Positions 30,329-41,578 are shown, counted from the stretch's first letter. The stretch: 64,000 nucleotides of DNA from Heliocidaris erythrogramma (GCA_025617745.1 CM046855.1:47347813-47411812), one strand, 5' to 3'. Made by a program: numbers and translations. The notes: generated from the sequence alone by a model not told the origin.

Positions 30329-30746
30329 GTCCACTGGAAGTGGATCTATTTGCGTCGGTGCTAAATCACCAGCTGCCGAAGTATTGCTCCCGTGTTCGCG
30401 ATCAGGGAGCATGGGCTCTCGATGCTTTCTCCTCAGCTGGGAGAACCTTCAGGGATTCGCCTTTCCTCCCTTCCAACTGATTCCGCGTGTCTTGCGGAAA
30501 ATCAGGGAAGATCGGGCGCGGGTGCTCGTAATAGCTCCCTTTTGGCCCAGGAGGAATTGGTTTCCAGAACTTGTGAGCCTCCTAAGGGCTCAACCGTTCG
30601 TTCTCCCGTTAAGAGCGGATCTGGTGTTTCAGCCCCTATCGGGGATTCTTCACCACAGTCCGGAGGCTCTTCATTTGACTGCTTGGCCCCTGTCAGGGAA
30701 TCTGCAAGACAGTCGGGTCTCTCTGATAGAGCCGCGGACTTTTTAA
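30320..30746 (+). pseudogene. DIRS-like RNase H/recombinase connecting region
   Basis: Typical DIRS linker read in two frames: EVDLFASVLNHQLPKYCSRV then FAFPPFQLIPRVLRKIREDR and VLVIAPFWPRRNWFPELVSL. These (VDLFAS…, APFWPrxxWFP) are hallmark DIRS/Ngaro motifs after RNase H. A frameshift separates them near 30450. Confidence 0.75.
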
Positions 30747-31735
30747 TGTCCAGTCGTAGGTTTTCTACTAGGGAAATTTACAATTCCCGTCTCTCGGTCT
30801 TTTTCCTTTGGTGCAAAGAGAGAAATCAAACCCCTTCTTAGGCTCCTATTGGTTCAATTGCGGATTCTTAATCTCGTTATTTGACAAAGGGAGATCTATT
30901 CTCTACTATCTGAGGCTACCGTTCGGCGATCGGGGCATTCATTCGGGTTTATCGGATGGTTCGGGGATTTCCAATTCCCGCTACTAAGTGGTTTGATTCG
31001 TTCGTTCTTTCTGAAACGACCTTCTTTTTCTAAGTTAGTGCCGTCTTGGAGTCTGCCTAAGGTCCTGGAGGCCTGGCGAAACCTCCTTTCGAACCGTTAG
31101 GTGAAGCTTCGCTTCATCATCTTACGGTTTAGACGCTCTCTTTTTGGTAGCTATTGCCTCTGGGCAGAGGCGCAGTACTCTTCATGCTCTCTGTCTTACT
31201 CCTGGTCAGGTTCGCTGGGAGAGAAAAGGCGTTAGATTGATTCCTAGGGCTTCTTTTGTTGCCAAGAATCAGATAGCTGCCTCTGGCCCTGTTGAGATTT
31301 TTCTTTGTCCGCTTTCTAACTTTTCTTCGGTGCGTGAGGACAAAGTTTGGTGTCCTGTAAGGGCTCTCAAATGGTATATTGATAAGACTAAGTCTTATCG
31401 TAAGGATGATCAGTTGTTCCTGATCACTAGAGAGCCTTTTTCTCCTGCCTCTCTTGATTCCATCTCTAGATGGATCGTTGAAGCTATTAGGGCCGCTGGC
31501 ACAGAGGCTCTTTTATCCGACAGTAAGCCTCGTGCTCATGATACTCGTAGTGTCAGCACTTCTTGGGCTCTGTTTCAGGTGTGGCGCTTGTTGATATTTT
31601 GAAGGCTGCTTATGGCGTTCGCCCAATTCCTTCATTTCTTGCTACTTAGGGATGTTCCCGCAGGTGAAGCTTTGTTTGCGTCAGCCACCTTGAAGGCCGC
31701 TGTGTCTTCTTTGTAGTCTTTGGTGTAATCTATTC
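30690..31735 (+). pseudogene. DIRS-like tyrosine recombinase, frameshifted
   Basis: The N-terminal core-binding part reads SDRAADFLMSSRRFSTREIY then FFLWCKERN, followed by a decayed stretch. The catalytic domain has AIASGQRRSTLHAL (first Arg, near 31168), AKNQ, PVRALKWYIDKTKS and RAHDTRSVSTSWALF (His 31537, Arg 31546). After a shift near 31577 it reads LVDILKAAY. The expected tyrosine is a TAC at 31643-31645 followed immediately by a one-base loss that breaks the frame. R-H-R are present; the protein is broken. Confidence 0.8.
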
Positions 31736-31783
31736 CACTTCTGCTCGAAACATGCTCCCGGTCTTTGAGTTTGGCGCTGGTCT

Positions 31784-31826
31784 GGCATAATAGGTAGGTA
31801 TATATGATTTATTGCAGTAAATTTGT
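31784..31826 (-). repeat. Right inverted terminal repeat of DIRS-like element
   Basis: Reads ggcataataggtaggtatat, atgatttattgcagtaaatt, tgt; reverse complement of the left end. Confidence 0.85.
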
Positions 31827-31865
31827 AAAATCAGCACTGATTTTCTTATTTACTATATAAATCTA

Positions 31866-32365
31866 NNNNNNNNNNNNNNNNNNNNNNNNNNNNNNNNNNN
31901 NNNNNNNNNNNNNNNNNNNNNNNNNNNNNNNNNNNNNNNNNNNNNNNNNNNNNNNNNNNNNNNNNNNNNNNNNNNNNNNNNNNNNNNNNNNNNNNNNNNN
32001 NNNNNNNNNNNNNNNNNNNNNNNNNNNNNNNNNNNNNNNNNNNNNNNNNNNNNNNNNNNNNNNNNNNNNNNNNNNNNNNNNNNNNNNNNNNNNNNNNNNN
32101 NNNNNNNNNNNNNNNNNNNNNNNNNNNNNNNNNNNNNNNNNNNNNNNNNNNNNNNNNNNNNNNNNNNNNNNNNNNNNNNNNNNNNNNNNNNNNNNNNNNN
32201 NNNNNNNNNNNNNNNNNNNNNNNNNNNNNNNNNNNNNNNNNNNNNNNNNNNNNNNNNNNNNNNNNNNNNNNNNNNNNNNNNNNNNNNNNNNNNNNNNNNN
32301 NNNNNNNNNNNNNNNNNNNNNNNNNNNNNNNNNNNNNNNNNNNNNNNNNNNNNNNNNNNNNNNNN
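31866..32365. other. Assembly gap (500 N)
   Basis: Exactly 500 unknown bases, a size often used for gaps of unknown length, directly after the DIRS right end. Continuity between the two sides is an assembly statement and not visible in sequence. Confidence 0.99.
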
Positions 32366-32404
32366 TCTTATGATAACGGATGTAAGACTGTGTAAAAAGA
32401 GATA

Positions 32405-32750
32405 AAGAAAACAAGCGAGAGAGGGAGAGAGAGAGAGAGGGGGGGAGATGTAGTTTAGAAATGTCGGGAGTATTTTTGTATATGAGGCCACACCACGCAT
32501 GTCACGTGGTTTCAACATCACTCTTCTCAATTCCATACCCTGGGGATCGCTGCAAAAAAAAAAAATGTTGAAGATTTCCTCTTGGTCTTCGGCATCCGTC
32601 CTTCCAAACTGATTCCCCTCTTCTCTCTCACTCTCTCGCTCCCTCTCTCCCTCTCCTCTAACATCTCTCTCTCTCCCACCGTCTCTCTCTGTCCCTATAT
32701 TTCTCTCTCTCTCTCTCTCTCTCGCTCTCTCTCATTCTTTCTTAAGGAGT
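32405..32750. repeat. GA/CT low-complexity tracts
   Basis: A short gagaga tract at 32415-32445 on the plus strand, then a CT-rich block from 32617 to 32741 ((ct)n with ccct interruptions). No coding content. Confidence 0.8.
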
Positions 32751-34080
32751 TTGACATAGGCCTAGCAGCAACGGAAACCCATCTCACAAGCGCACTCCAA
32801 TTTAGATATTAGAAATTACGCATAGAGTTACATTTGGGTAACACATGAGGAGCAGTACAAACAAATTATTTTTCAAGAGCCGCACGCCATGCACTCTCAA
32901 CTCAGTGCCCCCTTTCGTCTACCGGAGACGAAAACGAACTGCTGGGGGAAAAGTTCCTCTCCATCTTTTTTTTTAATCTTTAGAGATGTAGAGGAGCGTG
33001 GACTGGGGCTATAATCAAGTTGTTTTCACCAGAAGACAGGAGTATGCAAATTGTAGCACGAATCAAGCCGCGGTGAGAGACGGTCGTGCCTTGGATGGAA
33101 CATGGGTCGTCGCCGACCGACGTAAGGAGCTACATTTTGTCAAAGAAAAAGTATCGACTGTTCTTTCGGCGCGCTTTCTGTTTTGAAGGATTAAGGTTAC
33201 ATCGTATTGCATTGTACAGACACTGGATGTTCTGAAGAATGAAATATCAAGAGGGACTACTATGTTTAGCAAGAGCCAGTGAAAGATCAACAATATGCCC
33301 TAGTCTGCGTTCCCTTCTACTAGAGTATACTTAAGAACACATCGAAGCAATAACTCTCACAGATTATGATCGGCTGTGTTCCACTTATATTCATAATAAA
33401 ACAGCGGTATCAGAATTCATTCATGGTCTGCTGTGCTAGATATTGAGCCTGATAAAAATTCATGCTTTTCTATTAATTTTTCTTTCATTATTAATATAAT
33501 TATAAGGATTGTTGTAGACCTTAACCGAAATAGTGCGTCGGTGCGGTTAGAAAATATGCTTTCCGTTTTTTAGAGCACGATAAGCAAGCTATAAGGTGTC
33601 TATCCTATTTTTAGATGGTTTTACATAATAACGTGTCATTTCTATTGCATTTCTGTATTCTCCCATGTGTGGTAACGTCTTCCCATTATGTCTGGTATCC
33701 ATTTGCCTCTGGTCTTGTCCTCAAATACCTTTGGTCTTTACCTTTTCCTTTTCCTCCGTAACGTAGGGTTACGCGATATTGGGGGAAAATCGTTTCAGAA
33801 GTATGTAATTCTTCCCAGGGTTTCGCATTCACCTTAAATCTGTCTTACATTGAACTTGATGATCTGTGTATACCCAAGATGTCACTGCTATCTCTCTTAA
33901 AATGGCCTCCGTGTCCCATTGCCCAAAATGTCAGGCATCATAAAATCAATACCAAACAAATAAAAGTTCAAATTACTTGGCAACCTCCGATGCCCCATTG
34001 ATCGGTGCGATTCATAATGATAAATGACGGTCAAAGTGAAAAATCGCCCGACAAATCGATTCCGATTCTTGCGCCCCATT
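32751..34080. other. Intergenic or intronic sequence, no recognised gene
   Basis: Moderately GC-rich around 32880-33180. No exon with conserved similarity; no sign of the missing AHSA1 C-terminus. Confidence 0.4.
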
Positions 34081-34087
34081 TTCGTGC

Positions 34088-34353
34088 CTGTCTACGATGA
34101 GTCGCTCTGACAGTGAATGTTTCCACGATTTCGAATCGAGCAAGGTTCTCATTTTATTTCTTCCATGAGCAATTTTATCTTGTCTTTATTCTCAGGCTAT
34201 TCGTACGCCCCTTTTCTCGACTGTCTACGATGAGTCGCTCTGACAGCGAATGTTTTCACGATTTGCAATCGAGCAAGGTTCTAATTTTATTTCTTGAACG
34301 TGCAGATTTCTTTTTGTCTTTCTGCTTTTCTTCCTCACCCTTTTTAACACAGC
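34088..34353 (+). repeat. 133-bp tandem duplication carrying twin short reading frames
   Basis: ctgtctacgatgagtcgctc begins at 34088 and again at 34221. Both copies open ATG and read MSRSDSECFHD then (FES or LQS)SKVLILFL. The second frame runs on to 34367 with no recognisable domain. Whether either is translated is unknown. Confidence 0.7.
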
Positions 34354-34621
34354 ATTTTGAGGAATAGGATAGCATAATCGCGACTTTTAGAGAGACTTTT
34401 AGAGACTTTATCAAGACTTCGAAGTTAGAGGCCGTCTTCGTTATTGTGGGATTCTCATCAAATTGTTTTGCTAGAAAAGTCTTCCAATTTGCTAACCTTC
34501 TCTTATTGCAAAGGACTAGTTCATTTTGTTTTTGCCTATTGGTTTCTTTAGAGTTTAAAAGGATACCTTGTTCACTCATGTTGCCTTGATTGAAGCGTAC
34601 TTTGATAGTACTTCGTAAAAA

Positions 34622-34771
34622 TGGGCCCTGTCTATAAACAATTGCGATTGATCGCAAGTCCTCCAGTCAATCGCAAAATTACAAACTTCTATCTCGTTAG
34701 TACATGCAGAGTTGTGATTGATATCAAGTTGCGATCGATTTGAATCAATGGCACCTGTTTATATGACGGGG
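34622..34771. mobile_element. Probable foldback MITE
   Basis: Ends gggccctgtctataaacaat and tgtttatatgacggggctc are imperfect inverted repeats, with internal ttgcgattgatcgcaag and ttgcgatcgattt blocks also inverted. Noncoding. Confidence 0.45.
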
Positions 34772-37700
34772 CTCAGGTATATCGGATCTTAAAGCAACGG
34801 AAAAGGCCATTGTAGACAATGAAAGACGTTAAATTTAGTTTGAGAAAGGAATTGAGTCCAGAATGTTTTCTGAATTTGAGTTATCATTTGTACTTTAACC
34901 CGTTGACTACTGAATTCCCTAACGCTCATATGCTTGATACAGGAGCCACCTGGTTCCCGTAGTCTATGGGTTAATATTCATTAAATAATGGAAAGGGTTT
35001 GAGGTATATATCACATCAGGAAAAGATCTGTTTCGAAATATAGACAATGACTGTCGGCACTGCTGATGAATATTTTGTCCTAATGGATAATAAAAGCTTT
35101 TTTCTTTTTTTTTTTTTTTTTTTTTGGAGGGGGGAGTAGATTTCTATGAGCGACATTTATTGATGAAAGCTCGTTAAAAGGTTTGTCACGTCTGGTGAAA
35201 ATGTGTTTCAAATTAATGTCCGCACCACTGATTAACATTTTCCCCGCTTATTGCGAATAAAAGCTTCCCTGTTTGGAGGGTAGATTTCAAATTTCAACTC
35301 CCAAGAAAGATGTGCCGCTCATCACGCCTCGGCCATATCATCCAACGAGAGATCGGCGTCTTGAGAATTCTTACACGGCAAGTCGAAGGCTGCCCAGGCA
35401 GGCAGGTAGAATCAGTGACGAAGGCTCTGGGGTATCATCACTTGGCCAGGGTCCATGTGAAAGAGACAAGAACCCCTAGCGTTGATTTATAGCAGCAGCC
35501 AATCCAAAGTGTCTGCCTCTCCGAAATGAATTAGCACCGGAGCGTGAAAAGCTTCACACCCCATTGCTGCACACGATCTGATAATAATTCATTATTAACA
35601 TCCACTGGGTGTCGTCTGTAGTGATTTAAGCTTGTCGTCACTTCTAGGTTCATTCCAAGCAGCGCGAAAAACACCTTTTTAAAGGTTTTTCGCGGAGTGC
35701 TCATCTCATGATGAGAACCGTTGATAATTTCAACAATCACGCACGTCTGATGTAATCTTATAGCCATCCAAAACAGCATTGCTTTAATTTTAGCCTATCG
35801 CAGCATTTTCAAGATGCGGGAAATCGTTTTTGGAAGGCCGGGCTTGAAATTATCGGCAACATTAAAAGTATTGATAACATTCTTAAAAATTAGCTCGAAA
35901 GCAAAACAAGAGGACATTTTTTATGAAATATAATTTACATTACCTGTTGTTTTACTAACCTCTTCAATTGCAGTTTGATTTGTCCAATGGTTATTTTTAT
36001 ACAAAAAGGTGTAGGCTGAGTAGCTGCGTACCGCAACATAAATGTCTTCTTTTTCTTCTTCTTTTTTTTTTTTTTTTTTTGGGGGGGGGGGTGTTGTTCA
36101 GACATTCAGAACAACCATACTTTTTTAAAATAAAAACTTAAGCGTATTCTGCTGGCTTAGACTCTATTTTGACACTTTAACATAATTCCATAAATCTTTG
36201 AGGCAAGCCTAACTTCACAGCACCGCCCTCGTCTCTGGCTGTGTCAGTAACACCTACAATACGAGAACTATGGAGTGCAGTAGACAATGCAGTCTACATA
36301 GTCTTTGCAGTTCAGACAATTAGTTGCACGTTACGACTGACACTTATTTCTGCAGGTAATAGAGAAACTACTTCGTAACCTGATGGTGATATACGAGCAT
36401 GATATAGGTAGTTGTATATCATTTTCTCCTGAATACGCAAGACTTCTGACATTTTGGAACGCTCAATGACGTAATGTATCCTGGTACATGTGATTGATAG
36501 CTTGTGGAGTTTGCGCCAAAAGCCATGCAGCTTGAAATTTTATTATCTTTTTTAAAACATCCATCCACGTTTGTTAAGAAGAAGATCATAATGGTGGTGG
36601 TGGTGGCTTGAGTTGTTGTAAAGTGCCGGTATCCGCAAATTCTGGGTAATCAAAACGCTTGCTCGAAGGATAATCTCAAAGAATTTAATCATGAAGAACG
36701 TGAATTCGCAATGGAGCAGAGATCAAAGAACGCGAAAATGCAACTATTCGCTCGCTATGATGAGCATGAGCATAAAACAGATATCATGATATAGCCATCC
36801 TTAATAAAGTTGCAGATTTAACTTTCCATGAGTAATTACAGATTAATTTGGTACATTGTTTTGCCTTGTTTTTATAGCTCATTAAAATATCTCAACATGC
36901 ATTATCTCTTGGATACAAATTTTCACGAAGGTACAATCTTCTTCGTATTTGCCATCACATAACTTACCATTCGTGTTTTTTTTTCAACATATAGGGATGA
37001 CTTTCTTACTTGAGTGCCATGAAAATAAAATCAGACTTGAAAGGAAATGATTTTCTCTATAGACTATACAGGAGCAAGATTTATTTCCGATTAAAGGTAA
37101 TGTCGACAATTTCATGGATCAAAATTTGTTTATAACTCTGATGTAGGAAATATTAGAGAAAATGCCCTTAAAAGAAAAATGTTAATAGATATTTACAAAG
37201 ACACATGCGCAGTGCATTAGTAGTCTTTATTGAGATAATATCATACCCCGTATAATATCAAATGTATATTTGTAACGACAGTATTAGCATGTGCATGGTG
37301 AAATTCTACCAATTTTTTGTTTTGTTTTTTTAATTTTCACATTTTCAATAAGGCCCTTTTTTCCAACGATGGACGTTGAAGATTTAATCGTTTCGACATT
37401 CATGATATTGATATTGCTTTCCTAATTGGGGAGAAGATTATTTCAAGAATCTGATTTGCCTATTCTGGGGGGATATTCCTTGCCTTTAAATTAGATTCTG
37501 AGTAAGAGGTATGCAAAGAGAATGTGACCATCTTGTGAACTCAGTAATACCAATCTAAAAACATGCAGGTATCTGTACGGTCTGTCTAACGTTACATTAT
37601 TTCAATCGGAATTCATACCCGCTTCGCTGCCAAACCATGATTAAAAGTGGAGTTAGTTTTTCAAGATCCCACGTAATGTATCTGGCCTAACATGGCCGCT

Positions 37701-37800
37701 GTATTGTGGATTGTGTTGAACTTAGAGAGTTCAAGGATGGTATTATATATTTATGTTTGTCCATCGATATGCAGAAATGATAAGAACTACTTTCATACTG
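34772..37800. other. Noncoding region with poly-T/poly-G junctions
   Basis: Two poly-T tracts run directly into G tracts: 35105-35138 and 36063-36091. Otherwise AT-rich sequence with a (ggt)n mini-run near 36592. Open frames such as 35273-35492 have no recognised domain. Confidence 0.4.
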
Positions 37801-38251
37801 GTTTTTTTCAGTGGCGTATCCAGATGTTGATAAACAGGCAGATCCGTACCTGATAGACTCACTGCATTTTATTTTTATTTCTTAGGACGGGCGTCTGACT
37901 GGGAGGGGGTGTACGCTGGTTTCATGTTATGCTGGATATACCGCTCTAAGTGCATATTTGTTATGAAGATATCAGCATCTATTTGAAAGACATTTTTAAC
38001 AGTTTTCTCATTTGACTGTTGGACATGAGGCGTCATTTTCATTGCAATAATAGCTACGCTAACCAAGGATTAACTCCTTGCGCTAATGACACCTATGGGA
38101 AATTAGAACAGGCACAAGTAATTCATGCATTATTTGATCTGTTTCTTTTGGATTCACTCTTGTTACGCTTTGCATTCACTTCTGGTGCGATGTCAATCTC
38201 ACGTTTCTCGTCAAATAAAAGACCGCACCAGGCGCAGTCCAGAGTCATCAA

Positions 38252-38706
38252 ATGACTCGTTGTACGCAGTGGACATTAAAATGTATCTTGTCGATTCTTT
38301 CCGTATTCGGGTTCATGTCATTGTTCGTATATTTAATTGGAGACAGAGATAGATCCTACTTAAACATTACCTTCTGCCATTTCAAGTCGTTGTCGACAAG
38401 TGGAATGCCATATCTTATCGACACATTAGTGGTTCTTGTGCATGACATTATCCTAAAACTCTTAGCCCCGTTGCAATCAATATGTATGCGGGAGTTCAGA
38501 CCTTTCCACGCAGTCCCCCTCCTCCTCCTCGTCTTTATGCACTCACGAAAAGGTTCGGCTTATACCCATTGGATCCTGTATTCCCTCATTCCCTAGGATT
38601 AATACAGGAACTATCCGGTTCCAGTAGGCAATGTGTTAATGGTACATGTAGAACGTTAGTGGAGCACCAAATGGACGACAGAGGAGGCGCCAAAGGAAGA
38701 GGGTGA
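38252..38706 (+). CDS. Candidate exon of a type II membrane protein, uncertain
   Basis: From ATG 38252 the frame reads MTRCTQWTLK followed by a hydrophobic anchor CILSILSVFGFMSLFVYLIG and DRDRSYLN: short basic cytosolic tail, one membrane span, then a stem, the layout of Golgi glycosyl- or sulfotransferases. From about 38446 another frame carries compositionally protein-like sequence (QTFPRSPPPPPRLYALTKRF, then GLYPLDPVFPHSLG and RQCVNGTCRTLVEHQMDDRG) to a stop at 38704-38706. A frameshift or intron would be needed to join them. No catalytic domain seen downstream; may be a dead first exon or chance. Confidence 0.25.
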
Positions 38707-38734
38707 TACCCGATATGGTTAAGAGATCTGAGAG

Positions 38735-39055
38735 GGAGAGAATAGAAAGAAGGGTGGAGAAGGAAAGGCAGAGAGAGAGAGAGGGGGTGGAATGGGAAGT
38801 TAGGAAAGAAAGCAAGATTGAAAAAGAGAGAGGGGAAGAGGAGAAGACAGGAGGCGATGGAGAGACATAGTGAGTTAGAGACAAAAGAATAAAGAGATCA
38901 AGAGGTCTATAATTTTATAATGAGTAAGAGAGAGAGAGAGAGAAGAGACATAGAGAGAGAGATAGGGGTAGCAACAGTGAGTTAGAGGGGGAGGGGTCAG
39001 GGAAAGAACAAAATAGATAGAGAGAGAGGGGGGGAGGGGGAGTAAGAAGACTGAG
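38735..39055. repeat. Polypurine (GA-rich) tract
   Basis: About 320 bases dominated by A and G on the plus strand with (ga)n runs, such as gagagagagagagggggtgg and gagagagagagagaagagac. Capable of triplex/H-DNA; reverse-strand Ser/Leu-rich frames here are artefacts of this composition. Confidence 0.85.
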
Positions 39056-39077
39056 ACATACAGACAACACGGACAGG

Positions 39078-39503
39078 TCACATATGAAATATGACACAAA
39101 ATCGGGAGCATGAGCAAACTCGCCAGCTGCCGTTACCGAGTAGTACAATTGAACAGATAGAAATATGATAGTCATCGCAAATACCAAGGAGTCTGAAAGT
39201 CCAATCTAGAACCATTTCATCAATTTCATTGTAATATTGGGTAACCATGGTATTCTCTCTCAAAACAAAGTTATCCACGTACAACTTCAAAGAATATATA
39301 GGTATTTTTCTCTTTCTAAGCTGCAGCATTAGCCTTGGCCTTCTGATGGTGTGCCAAAGAAATTTCTCAGTCTTCGAGTTATCCTTGGCATTTTCCAACG
39401 TGAAATGATATTTCCTTGTTTCCATATTTTCATTTACAGCATTTGCATGCATATTTTGTAACACTGCGTTGTAGATCTTCACTTTAAACAAGAGAGTATG
39501 CAA
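39078..39503 (-). CDS. Open frame of unknown nature
   Basis: Reverse-strand frame of 141 codons. Its first ~100 residues look fairly protein-like (charged, e.g. LENAKDNSKTEKFLWHTI then RRPRLMLQLRKRKIP), the end is Cys/hydrophobic. No domain recognised, no neighbours, and it abuts the polypurine tract. It may be noncoding. Confidence 0.15.
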   Translation of the reverse strand: MHTLLFKVKIYNAVLQNMHANAVNENMETRKYHFTLENAKDNSKTEKFLWHTIRRPRLMLQLRKRKIPIYSLKLYVDNFVLRENTMVTQYYNEIDEMVLDWTFRLLGICDDYHISICSIVLLGNGSWRVCSCSRFCVIFHM

Positions 39504-40033
39504 GCTATGTGCGGTAAAGTCGTCTTATGCAATTCGAATCAGCACAATTTTCCGATATGCGTGAGTTTTATAGGAGAATTTGAGATTTTCATATCATTAA
39601 AAATGTGGGGTTTTTTTTGGTTGTTCAAAATATCTTAGGAGGTTGTCCAATCACGATAAATCCACTTCAGTCTACCTTGAGTTGGTGCTATGACTGACAT
39701 CACTATGGTATAAATACCATTAGAAATGAAGAGAGATCTATCAATTGCAATAATAGCCAAGCACTATTTGTCGACTCTTTCTATTAAACATTTCATGGCG
39801 AGTGAGAAAGCACATTTTCAAATTTATTCAAATGTCAGCCTCCCCGAGCATTTTTTTGTGTGAGATGTGATTGTTTATTTAATCAATAATAGATTGATGT
39901 TATATTCGGTTGGAATTGAGACTAATGTATTGGCTTTTTAGAGTGTACTGGAACCGAATCAATTTCCTGCACTTGGCAGAAAGCACAGTCTGGACCAGTG
40001 CATGCGTACGAATTGACGCAAACAGAAACATTA

Positions 40034-40730
40034 TGCTATGGTCAGACGGACAGATACGCGCGATACGCATGTCTGCGGATGTGCATCCGTAAAAATCCGT
40101 AGAAATCCGCAGCAATCCGTATCATGCGTATCATCCGTAAGTGCATCCGTAAAAATCCGTGGGAGTGCGCAGGAATCGAGGTCTTCCGCGAAAAAGTTTT
40201 GAAAATCTCAAAATTATTTTAAATTTCCCGCGCAAGGTCTTTTGCGCAGAATTTAGGTAGAATTTGCGTATTGTTCCGTATCATGCGTATTGATCCGTAT
40301 CTTTGCGTATTTTTGCGTAAAACGTCCGTATCCATCCGTAACCTAATCCGCAGGATCCGCAGACATACGCAGATCCGCAGCGTGAATTTTGAAAATCTCA
40401 AAATTCTGCTGCGGATGAAATATACGTAAGCATCCGCAAAATATACGTTATCCATACATAAACTACGTAACTCATACGTATCGTCCGTAAGTCATCCGTA
40501 AGTCGTCCGTGACATGTGTCAGCGGGTTGGCAGCGGATGGGCTCATCAACAGGTTTTACCCGTAACATCCGTAATTCATACGTAACATCCGTAACTAATC
40601 CGTATCGTCCGCAGAATATAGGTAAATTTTGCTCAAATTTGCGTTATTTGGGGGTAAAAATTACGCATTTTCATTATCCAAATATACGCAGGCATCCGCA
40701 GGTCCGTAACATGGCCGTGTGACTGTAGCA
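40034..40730. mobile_element. TTA-flanked inverted-repeat element tiled with TCCGTA/TCCGCA words
   Basis: The ends TGCTATGGTCAGACGG and, reversed, TGCTACAGTCACACGG are imperfect 16-bp inverted repeats. TTA flanks both sides (40031-40033 and 40731-40733), giving a 3-bp TSD as in PIF/Harbinger. The interior is almost wholly built from degenerate short words: about 25 TCCG(T/C) occurrences plus many TACG/TGCG. A ttttgaaaatctcaaaatt block appears twice (about 40196 and 40389). No open frame of note. Confidence 0.75.
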
Positions 40731-40772
40731 TTACCGAGTTGAAATGTGTACACTACGAACGAGCAATAACAA

Positions 40773-40821
40773 GTATAACCAAGGAGGTATGGGCAAGCTT
40801 GGCAAGTACCTTCTTGGTATA
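40773..40821. repeat. Interrupted palindrome (CCAAGGAGGTA arms)
   Basis: gtataaccaaggaggtat and agtaccttcttggtataac are inverted, separated by about 14 bp containing caagcttgg. The same arm forms a tighter palindrome at 46721-46751. Confidence 0.65.
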
Positions 40822-41420
40822 ACATCTGCTTCGCGTGAGAAGGGCAGAAGCTCTCAGTGAAGTGACGTGGAATTAACACCGTCTGGCTTTCAGCAAACAA
40901 TCATCGAATAGAATTGTGACTTGTCTCTTTTTTGTGTGAATTGATATAACTTATACAAGAGTTGTTAAGGGAGAATAAAGCCTTATCCCAGACAGATTTG
41001 AAGATAAAAAATAATGAGATGTACTATTAATAATGATATGTGATATTGAAAGTCTATCGAGCAACAAAGACACTTTCCAATGAGGCAGTTCTGTCATAGT
41101 TGCAGTAGGAATGTGATTCTGAGAAGTACTATTATTAAGACTTAAGCACCGCATATTGATTTGTAGCCAAAAGAGATATTCCTTACATTTTCCACCTTAA
41201 GTTCAAGCTGTTCACATAAAACTAGCTAAGGGTCTGGCAACACTAACCTTTGTTGTTGTTTTTTTAAACAGTGTCCTAAAATAATATTTCGGGTTAATTC
41301 AATAGTAAAGATTAATGATACTTTAGTAAAAGTGATACATAATTATCCATGATTAGAGATTAATGATATATAAATGTAAGGAAATAACTTGTACAATAGC
41401 TATTGGCATTCTAAGGCAGT

Positions 41421-41449
41421 GACCCGGGTTCGATTCCCGGCAGAGACAT
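41421..41449 (+). pseudogene. tRNA 3'-half fragment
   Basis: gacccgggttcgattcccgg forms a perfect T-arm (CCGGG-TTCGATT-CCCGG) followed by cagagaca. The 5' half does not fold into D and anticodon arms, so it is a tRNA relic or SINE remnant. Confidence 0.5.
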
Positions 41450-41533
41450 TTGTCAAAGATTTCAAAAGGGAGGACAGCTCTGGGAAACCTTGATTTAAGA
41501 TACGCAACCATTCTCTCATTTTCATTTATCACA

Positions 41534-41534
41534 G

Positions 41535-41578
<44 letters not shown>

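Larger units (their letters stand above)
26083..31826 (+). mobile_element. DIRS-like tyrosine-recombinase retrotransposon (degenerate)
   Basis: Inverted terminal repeats of 43 bp (26083-26125 and 31784-31826) differ at one or two positions (arm: tactgcaataaatcatatat then acctacctattatgcc). Between them, in DIRS order: leader, ORF1/gag-like region, reverse transcriptase, RNase H, and a tyrosine recombinase. Many stops and frameshifts are present, and RT catalytic residues are lost. Inserted in the AHSA1 intron 180 bp after the last visible exon. No flanking target duplication is evident, as expected for DIRS. Confidence 0.85.

Noticed and set aside
26670..30412. Several reverse-strand frames inside the DIRS element
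   Set aside because: They mirror the plus-strand ORF1/RT/RNase H regions, which carry recognisable domain motifs.
31853..32536. Long reverse-strand open frames spanning the gap
   Set aside because: They consist mostly of unknown bases in the 500-N gap and are not real coding sequence.
38636..39187. Reverse-strand Ser/Leu/Pro-rich frames
   Set aside because: Artefacts of the GA-rich polypurine tract read in several frames.
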